Shown here: piece by piece, positions 1 through 6,684 of the stretch | Position numbering within the stretch: the stretch's first letter is position 1 | Layout: every line of letters starts with the position of its first letter | Assembly (NCBI GenBank): GCA_038525605.1 | Contig: JBCBHL010000178.1 | Span: 1-14,476 of the forward strand | Direction: 5' to 3' | Length of the DNA: 14,476 bases | Origin: JANSWY01 sp038525605 | GTDB lineage: Bacteria > Bacteroidota > Bacteroidia > Cytophagales > Cyclobacteriaceae | The notes under the pieces: generated by a model | What the model was told of the DNA's origin: nothing | Databases searched by the model: none | Seen by the model: the letters and a program-made list of their open reading frames with translations, nothing else | Program-made: the position numbers and the translations under genes

Positions 1-2
1 AA

Positions 3-3000
3 AATATTATACTGAATACACCTAATTTTTTCACTATAATATTTTTAATATCCTTCATTTCAGTGCTTAAAGCGCAGAACAGAACGGACTTACATTGGTA
101 TTTCGGAAACAGTTCGACCAATCTGCAATTTGACAAAGGTGGTCGGGGTGCCTACCTGGAAGACAACCAGGCCATCCCCTTCGGAATTGGAGGGAGTGCC
201 GTAATTTCAGATCAACTGACAGGAAACCTGATTTTTTACACCGATGGTGTGAATCTCTACGACAGAACGCACCTGATTGTACCAAACGGAGACCTGATTA
301 CTGTACCAGGAGGAACCTTCAATCAGTCGGCAGCAGTGAGTCCTATTGTAGGTGTTGATAACCAATATTACATATTTTCAAATACAGATACAGAGATTTT
401 TGCCGCTATTGCTGACCAGTCGATACAAGGAAATGCAGCAGCAGGAAATCCCACGCTGGGAGAAGTGACAACAAAAATGCTAAGCACAGGTCTTACAAAC
501 CCGGCACAAGCCATGACTGTAATTCCCAATGACGCTAACAACAGATTTTGGCTAATTACTCAGGATCGATCAACATTTGACTATAGAGTCACAGAAATTG
601 ACGCAGGCGGAACATTTCCAACGACTACATTCAATTTTAATTCACCGACTAATCCGGGATCGGCTGCAGCAAGTTTTTCTGTCAACGCTGATTCATCACT
701 AATTGCCGTAGCACCTGCGGATCCTAATAGAAATGTCGTAATCCTCGATTTTGATGTAAATACGGGAACCCTTTCATTTAACAGACAGATCAACAATACA
801 GGTTTTAATGATGGCGGGGTAACCGCTGTATACGATGTGGCCTGGTCCAACAACGGCACAAAGTTGTATTTGTCAAGATTCGGATCCAATGCCGGAAACA
901 ATGCAGATCTGTTGCAATTTGATTTCCTCGATACTCTTGAAAACGTCAACAGTATTTTACCTTCTAGTATTAACAGAAGCTTTGGTATCAAAAGAGCGCC
1001 TGACGACAGGATTTATCACCTATACAGACTCAACAACGGAGACCCCATTACAATGGGGGTCATCAATGAAACCGACAGTACCTTCGATGCTGTACAATAT
1101 GATAGCATCGTGTTTGAAAACCTGGATTTGGACGCCAGGCAATTTCCTGAGTTCGCTCCTTCAGAAAGAATTATTTTATCAGAATTCGGATTTACTTTCC
1201 TGGATTCTTGTTTTATGTCTTCTACAAAATTTATTCCTACGATTGTCCCAGCTCCAACTAATGTCTTCTGGGATTTTGGTGATGGCCAATTCAGCAACGA
1301 TCATAGCCCTGTGCATATGTATGATGCTGCGGGTGCTTTTAACGTATCTCTTATTGCAGATATCAATGGACAAAGCTTCCGAACCTCTCAGGTAGTTCAG
1401 ATTTTACAGAACGACCTGATGGTCAATCTGGGAAATGACACCACCATATGTCCCGGAGAAGTCCTTGAGCTTGATGCTGGAATGAATGCCATCAGTTTTG
1501 TATGGAGTACAGGAGAAACTACCCAAACTATTCAAGTGGACACAACCGGTACCTACTGGGTGGAGGCGACTGCTGCAACAGGATGTACGTCCTTTGACGA
1601 AATAGCTGTGACGACCTATAGAGACACAACCATTTTTTACAATCAATGGTATTTTGGAGAAAGAGCTGGCATAGAGTTTGACCCGCCCGTCAGAGCGCTG
1701 GCCGATGAAAACATTATGGACTCGCCGGAAGGCTGTGCCTCATTTTCTGATGTCAACGGAGATCTGCTTTTCTATACCAATGGAAATACGGTTTGGAACA
1801 AACAGCACGAGATCATGCAAAACGGTGAAATGATTGGCGGTGACAGCACCTCCACGCAATCTGCCATTGCAGTCAGAGCACCGTATGAAACAACTGTTTA
1901 CTACATTTTCACAACAAATGAAATAGAAGCAGATTCTACCTTTACTTCTTATTCAATTGTGGATATGAAAAATGACGGAGCAAACGGGACGGTGGTTGCT
2001 AAAAACATTCCATTGCATATGAATAGCACTGAAAGACTCACAGTCACTGATTTCTTTAATGGAATCTCATTATTGACTCATGAGCACGGCAACAATACTT
2101 TTAGGCAATATCCGGTAACACTCACAGGTATTGGAACACCTTTCTATCATCCTGTAGGCACAATTCACAGCATCGACAGTGATGACTATGCGAAGGGTTA
2201 TATGAAATTCAACTCTCAGGACACACGAATAGCAGTACCATTACAGGAAGAAACTGAAAATTTTGTGGAAATATTCGATTTCGATGCACAGCTGGATTCA
2301 ATATCAAATCCACGGAGAATAGATATTGATGAACCAGCGCCCTCAAGAATATATGGTGTTGAATTCTCACCTGATGGCACTGAGCTATTTGTAACAACCC
2401 AAACTCAATTGATACAATTCAATCTCGATAGTTTAGACACTGACAACGAGATTGCTGATGTGGAAGCTACCAAGCAGATTGTTACGTCCGGCAGTAATTT
2501 CGGAGCTTTGCAATTAGGTCCCGATGGTCAGATTTATATGACTGTTGATGGTGAGACAACAATTCCCCGAATAGGGTCTCCTAACTCTGAGATGGCGAGC
2601 ACGCAGGATTTTGACCTGGAAGGAAGAACCAGCCGATTAGGTCTTCCTGCCTTTAGCCAAATGCAGCCACCAAACCTATCAGAACCTTCAATTTCTGTGA
2701 CCGCGGGATGTGCCGGACAGGTTTCTGTTTTTAGCGGAACAGGTAGGGACCAAAGTATCGAAATGTACTCATGGAACGTGGGTGTGCCCGGACAGGCGCC
2801 GTTCACAGATCAAATGTTTGAATACACTTACACTCAGCCCGGTACCTACACCGTAACATTGACACTCAGCAACAGGTGTGATGTAGATACGGTCCTGACA
2901 GAAACTGTGGAAATATTCGCAGCTCCTGAAACTCCTACGAATCCTTCTGCCATTCCATTCTGCGACGGCCCGGTCGATATCGAAGCATGGCCTGTTGATG

Positions 3001-5183
3001 ACCCTACGCTAATGTACAACTGGTCTACAGGCGAAACAACAAGGATCATAACAGTAAATGAACCAAGTACCGTTTCAGTAAATATCATTAACAGTAACGG
3101 TTGTGTTAGCGACACTGTCACCACTTTAGTTATAGACGCTCGCCCATTCCTGGATTTAGGCAATGACCTGCTCATTTGTCAGAATGAAACCATTTCAGAT
3201 CTGGATGCAGAAAACCCGGGAGCCACTTATACCTGGACCATTGATGGAGCAGCAGCGAGTACTGAGAGATTTCAATCAGTAGATACTTCTATTCCCGGAA
3301 CATTTCTTTATGAAGTTACAGTGGTCGATCCTATTTCCTTCTGTACCAATTCGGATCAGATAAGTATTACTATACAGGAAGAACCCGATGTTACGATAGC
3401 TGCCACCCAGACCACAGGATGTGGTAATGACGATGGTGCAATTGATATTACCATCAACTCCTCGGGTAACTTCAGCTATACCATTAACGGACCCTCCGGC
3501 ATTGCGCCTGCCCCCATCGATGCGCCACTTACCGTACCGCAGTTCAGTGGGTTGGCACCTGGAAATTATGATGTCACTGTTACGAACAACGTTACAGGCT
3601 GTAGCTATTCGGAAGTGGTGCAGATAGAAGACAACACCACCATCGGTGTAACTGCCAACCCTCTTCCTGATTGTGGAACAGAAGGAGATGTAGAGTTGGT
3701 CATTACCAACCTGGCAGATTTAACCAGCCCTTCGGTTTTTGTAACCATACAGGATCAGGAAGGGCAATTCGTTACGGATGACAGAACAACATATGATGGG
3801 TCTAATTCCTTTGTCGTAACGCCGGAATTTACCGCAGCTACCCCCTATTTGGTCACAAATATTGCTGCAGGCACCTATTTTGTTTCATTACAGGAAAATG
3901 GTGGAAACGGCTGTTTGACTACTACTACATTCACTTTAAATGAAAGCTTCCCTGAGCCTGATGTATCACTGGATCAGGATCAGTCAGTCTGTGGTGTCAA
4001 TGACCCGGTTTTTGTAACCAACAATACGGGAAGTACACTCACCTACGTTTGGACGCTTGTATCAGGACCGGGAAACCTGATATCCTCCTCAGGTAATGAG
4101 GCGCAGGTAGATGGTAATGCAACATTACAGGTGGAAATCTCAGGTACAGGTTTTTGCCCAAGAACAGAATTAATCAATGTTACTTTCAATCCGGAACTAC
4201 TGGGAGAAATTCAGGTAATAGGTGATCCTTGTGATGGTTCTATTGACCTGAGTGTTGTGATCGATAACGGATCAGGTGATTTCAGCTACAATTGGAATAA
4301 TGGTGCTGGTTCTACTCCGCTCATTAATGTGGATGTATCCAACACTTATGTGGTCACTGTAAGAGATAGGGTAACAGGCTGTGAAGAATCATTTTCTGCC
4401 GATGTTACCGTAGAAGATGAACTGGATGTTGCTATCAGTACGGAACCGGATTGCGACAATAATGGCAATTTGCTGTTAATCGCTGAATCAACTCGAACAG
4501 ATGTCTCATTCTCATGGACAGACCCTGCAAATGAAGTAATCTCAAATAGTGATGCAGTAGTCATCAGCAGTTCCGGATTATATACCGTCACTGTCACTTC
4601 CGATAATGGCGCCTGCCAGATCACTGAAGGCTTTAATGCAATTGTGGCTCCCTTGGATGAATCACGGATTAATGTATCATCAGGTGCAACTTTTTGTAGC
4701 CGCGACACGGAAAACCCTGGAGTTACACTTCGTACCGGAACAGGGTTTGATGCTTATGAGTGGAGATTGCTGCCTGAAACTGATATTGTTGGAACTGACA
4801 GCGTCCTAACGGTGTTTGAAGAAGGTAGATATGAAGTATCAATTACGATAGGTTCTTCCTGCGTGTCACGGGTTATCACCGTCACTGAAAGCTGCGCACC
4901 CAGAATTGATCTGCCAAATGCCTTTTCGCCTGACGGAAACGGCATTAATGATGAGTTCTTTGCTTTCCCTAACATTTATGTAACGGAATTTGAAATATTC
5001 CTTTACAACAGATGGGGAGAATTGATTTTCTATTCAGCAGATCAAAATTTCAGATGGGATGGCAACTTCAATAACAAACCTGTACAAGTCGATACTTATA
5101 CCTACATTATTAGATTTAAAAGCAGCCTTGACACAGCAGCTGCAGAAAACATTCAACGGGGCACTGTTACACTGATCAGATGA
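3..5183 (+). CDS. Giant T9SS-exported surface protein with duplicated propeller modules, PKD/Ig-like repeats and CHU_C C-terminal domain (5'-partial)
   Basis: This is a large modular exported protein, probably delivered to the cell surface by the type IX secretion system. Residues are numbered from the GTG at 63. A first propeller-like module runs from a WYFG motif at about 13 to 373. A PKD domain with the WDFGDG motif follows at about 375-450, then an Ig-like module (LGNDTTICPGE) at 456-515. A second WYFG propeller-like module spans about 527-866 and a second PKD domain 876-953. A string of Ig/SprB-like modules fills about 956-1612. The last ~94 residues (LPNAFSPDGNGINDEF onwards) match the gliding-motility-associated CHU_C domain, a type B sorting signal. 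The GTG is probably not the start: the frame is open to the left edge, and FFTIIFLISFISVLKAQ just before and across it is a signal peptide core with likely cleavage after the Gln. The true start lies outside the window. No enzymatic motif is visible; adhesion or a structural role is inference. The stop overlaps the next start by ATGA. Confidence 0.9.
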   Translation, partial: NIILNTPNFFTIIFLISFISVLKAQNRTDLHWYFGNSSTNLQFDKGGRGAYLEDNQAIPFGIGGSAVISDQLTGNLIFYTDGVNLYDRTHLIVPNGDLITVPGGTFNQSAAVSPIVGVDNQYYIFSNTDTEIFAAIADQSIQGNAAAGNPTLGEVTTKMLSTGLTNPAQAMTVIPNDANNRFWLITQDRSTFDYRVTEIDAGGTFPTTTFNFNSPTNPGSAAASFSVNADSSLIAVAPADPNRNVVILDFDVNTGTLSFNRQINNTGFNDGGVTAVYDVAWSNNGTKLYLSRFGSNAGNNADLLQFDFLDTLENVNSILPSSINRSFGIKRAPDDRIYHLYRLNNGDPITMGVINETDSTFDAVQYDSIVFENLDLDARQFPEFAPSERIILSEFGFTFLDSCFMSSTKFIPTIVPAPTNVFWDFGDGQFSNDHSPVHMYDAAGAFNVSLIADINGQSFRTSQVVQILQNDLMVNLGNDTTICPGEVLELDAGMNAISFVWSTGETTQTIQVDTTGTYWVEATAATGCTSFDEIAVTTYRDTTIFYNQWYFGERAGIEFDPPVRALADENIMDSPEGCASFSDVNGDLLFYTNGNTVWNKQHEIMQNGEMIGGDSTSTQSAIAVRAPYETTVYYIFTTNEIEADSTFTSYSIVDMKNDGANGTVVAKNIPLHMNSTERLTVTDFFNGISLLTHEHGNNTFRQYPVTLTGIGTPFYHPVGTIHSIDSDDYAKGYMKFNSQDTRIAVPLQEETENFVEIFDFDAQLDSISNPRRIDIDEPAPSRIYGVEFSPDGTELFVTTQTQLIQFNLDSLDTDNEIADVEATKQIVTSGSNFGALQLGPDGQIYMTVDGETTIPRIGSPNSEMASTQDFDLEGRTSRLGLPAFSQMQPPNLSEPSISVTAGCAGQVSVFSGTGRDQSIEMYSWNVGVPGQAPFTDQMFEYTYTQPGTYTVTLTLSNRCDVDTVLTETVEIFAAPETPTNPSAIPFCDGPVDIEAWPVDDPTLMYNWSTGETTRIITVNEPSTVSVNIINSNGCVSDTVTTLVIDARPFLDLGNDLLICQNETISDLDAENPGATYTWTIDGAAASTERFQSVDTSIPGTFLYEVTVVDPISFCTNSDQISITIQEEPDVTIAATQTTGCGNDDGAIDITINSSGNFSYTINGPSGIAPAPIDAPLTVPQFSGLAPGNYDVTVTNNVTGCSYSEVVQIEDNTTIGVTANPLPDCGTEGDVELVITNLADLTSPSVFVTIQDQEGQFVTDDRTTYDGSNSFVVTPEFTAATPYLVTNIAAGTYFVSLQENGGNGCLTTTTFTLNESFPEPDVSLDQDQSVCGVNDPVFVTNNTGSTLTYVWTLVSGPGNLISSSGNEAQVDGNATLQVEISGTGFCPRTELINVTFNPELLGEIQVIGDPCDGSIDLSVVIDNGSGDFSYNWNNGAGSTPLINVDVSNTYVVTVRDRVTGCEESFSADVTVEDELDVAISTEPDCDNNGNLLLIAESTRTDVSFSWTDPANEVISNSDAVVISSSGLYTVTVTSDNGACQITEGFNAIVAPLDESRINVSSGATFCSRDTENPGVTLRTGTGFDAYEWRLLPETDIVGTDSVLTVFEEGRYEVSITIGSSCVSRVITVTESCAPRIDLPNAFSPDGNGINDEFFAFPNIYVTEFEIFLYNRWGELIFYSADQNFRWDGNFNNKPVQVDTYTYIIRFKSSLDTAAAENIQRGTVTLIR

Positions 5184-5767
5184 CGTACATTCAAAACCTT
5201 ATTGACAAATTATTCCCGCAGAAACTGGGAGATAACAAAGTAGTTTTAAATGATGTAATCCAAAGAAGTGAAAAATTCACTAAGAAGTATAAGCAGTGGA
5301 TAAATGATTCTTCAGAAAAGATGTTCTCGGAAATTGAAAAAAGCTACCAGGAAAAGCTTCTTAAACAGGAGAATTCCGGGGTAGATGTTCATCTGCTGCA
5401 TTCGAAATATTCAAATGGAATTGCTATCAGCTACAATGAAAAGCACTTCACTGCTGAAGAATTCGCATTTCTATTCGATCTGCTTGCTGACAAGCTCAAT
5501 GAGCTGGAAGAGTATCGGAAGGTAAATTCAGATTACATGATCAGGGAAAAGAAAACCTTTATCGAAACCAAAGAAAAACACTATTTGAAGCCTGTAATTC
5601 CCAAAGGAGCTGAAGTGGCCGATCAACAGTTTGGAAATATACTAATTGAACACATTCTGATTGATGATAAACCAAATTATATTAAATTGATGGCCAATGT
5701 ATATTCTGACAGTCTCTATTCAGAACCTAAAGAATTCGAGACACTATTAAGTTATGTATTCAAATAG
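5180..5767 (+). CDS. Hypothetical protein of 195 aa, probably cytoplasmic
   Basis: I do not recognise this family. The protein has no signal peptide or membrane segment and is rich in Lys and Glu. Residues about 20-65 and 90-135 look strongly helical, with heptad-like spacing around ELEEYRKV, so a coiled-coil or helical-bundle fold is plausible. The C-terminal third (from about residue 145, GAEVADQQFGNILIEH) is more mixed. The ATG at 5180 overlaps the TGA of the upstream surface-protein gene as ATGA, which supports this start and suggests translational coupling. The next gene follows after 18 bp. Its place in an operon otherwise made mostly of exported proteins could mean a chaperone-like or regulatory role for a neighbour, but that is only inference from position. 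It is not a PorP/SprF-type protein, which might be expected beside a type B T9SS cargo. Confidence 0.8.
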   Translation: MTYIQNLIDKLFPQKLGDNKVVLNDVIQRSEKFTKKYKQWINDSSEKMFSEIEKSYQEKLLKQENSGVDVHLLHSKYSNGIAISYNEKHFTAEEFAFLFDLLADKLNELEEYRKVNSDYMIREKKTFIETKEKHYLKPVIPKGAEVADQQFGNILIEHILIDDKPNYIKLMANVYSDSLYSEPKEFETLLSYVFK

Positions 5768-5785
5768 ATTGACCTTATAAATATC

Positions 5786-6139
5786 ATGAAAAAAATATCA
5801 GTCGCTATCCTGGTTGTTTTAATGGTTGTATTTTCATCCTACGAGACCAAACTATTACCCACATCTTTGAAAATCACAGTTATTGATAACCTGGGCAATG
5901 TTGTTCACAACGCTGAAGTTACTATCTACAGGAGCGAAGACAACTACAGAAATAATACCAATCCGGTTGCAGAAACTCAGCTTACGGATGAAAAAGGACG
6001 GGTCACGTTCAAAAAATTAGCGCCGGTATCCTACTTTATAGATGCCAGAAAAGGTGATAAAAATAATGACGGTGAAGGCGTTCAAACGGCAAAACTTAAA
6101 GAAGGGAGAGTCAATAAAGTAAATACCGTGATTGAATGA
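5786..6139 (+). CDS. Small exported protein with a carboxypeptidase-regulatory-like (Cna-B type) beta-sandwich domain
   Basis: The 117-aa product begins with MKKISVAILVVLMVVFSSYE, a typical Sec signal peptide with a positive N-terminus and hydrophobic core at about 5-17. The rest is one beta-sandwich domain. The strands LKITVIDNLGNVVHNAEVTIY (split here around the turn DNLGN), a TDEKGRVTFKKLAP turn-strand and a YFIDARKGDKNN segment follow the pattern of CarboxypepD_reg/Cna-B-like domains, in which G-x-V-x-x-A-x-V is characteristic. Similar stand-alone proteins in Bacteroidota are often lipoproteins. Here no Cys follows the signal peptide, so lipidation is unlikely and a periplasmic or secreted location is expected. 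There is no T9SS tail. It starts 18 bp after the previous gene and its stop overlaps the Nudix start as ATGA. The domain family assignment is by pattern; the function is unknown. Confidence 0.8.
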   Translation: MKKISVAILVVLMVVFSSYETKLLPTSLKITVIDNLGNVVHNAEVTIYRSEDNYRNNTNPVAETQLTDEKGRVTFKKLAPVSYFIDARKGDKNNDGEGVQTAKLKEGRVNKVNTVIE

Positions 6140-6684
6140 CAAAACACCTATCACTAACCACTTTAATCCATCATTACCAAACTGAATTTGAAGAAGAAGT
6201 AAACTTCATAGATCGTTTTAAGGCTTTACTTCAGGAAGATTATTGCTTTGAAAGAAAAAATCTAAAAGCTCACTTTACTGGTTCCTGCTGGGTTACTAAT
6301 AGTCAATTGGACAAAGTATTACTATTGCATCATGCTAAGCTTGACAGATGGCTACAACCGGGGGGACATGCAGACGGAGACCAAAATCTTCTTTCTGTTG
6401 CCATGAAAGAGCTTAGTGAAGAAACGGGAATATCAACATTTGAAAACAACCCTGATTCCCTTTTCGATATCGACATTCACACCATTCCTGAAAGAAAAAA
6501 TGTACCAGAACATGAACATTTTGATGCAAGATTCCATTTTATTGTAGATGAGGGCCTAAATTTAGAAATCAATAGCGAATCCAACGCCCTGAAATGGATT
6601 TCTATCAATGATGTTATCGAAATGACTAATTACGAAAAGTCCTTCGAAAGAATGGTTAGAAAAACGAAAGAATTAGTGCTATGA
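6136..6684 (+). CDS. Nudix hydrolase
   Basis: The 182-aa protein is a Nudix-superfamily pyrophosphohydrolase, an enzyme that splits nucleoside diphosphates linked to another group using Mg2+ or Mn2+. The Nudix box lies at residues 77-99, beginning GGHADGD at 76-82 and ending KELSEETGI at 91-99. The metal-binding glutamates of the core (E92, E95, E96) are present. Two consensus positions differ: Q83 replaces the usual Glu of GX5E, and K91 replaces the Arg of REUXEE. The preceding HHAKLDRWLQPGGH segment resembles a Nudix subgroup of unassigned substrate, so I give no substrate. There is no signal peptide, so it is expected in the cytoplasm. The gene overlaps both neighbours by ATGA, making it part of the operon of exported proteins. 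The link between its reaction and those proteins is not evident from sequence. Confidence 0.92.
   Translation: MTKHLSLTTLIHHYQTEFEEEVNFIDRFKALLQEDYCFERKNLKAHFTGSCWVTNSQLDKVLLLHHAKLDRWLQPGGHADGDQNLLSVAMKELSEETGISTFENNPDSLFDIDIHTIPERKNVPEHEHFDARFHFIVDEGLNLEINSESNALKWISINDVIEMTNYEKSFERMVRKTKELVL

Noticed and set aside
581..991. Antisense open frames of 60-140 codons within the large surface-protein gene (for example 581-991, 2846-3175 and 4346-4708 on the - strand)
   Set aside because: They lie wholly within a gene with clear domain structure, and their translations look like shadow translations with no recognisable motif.
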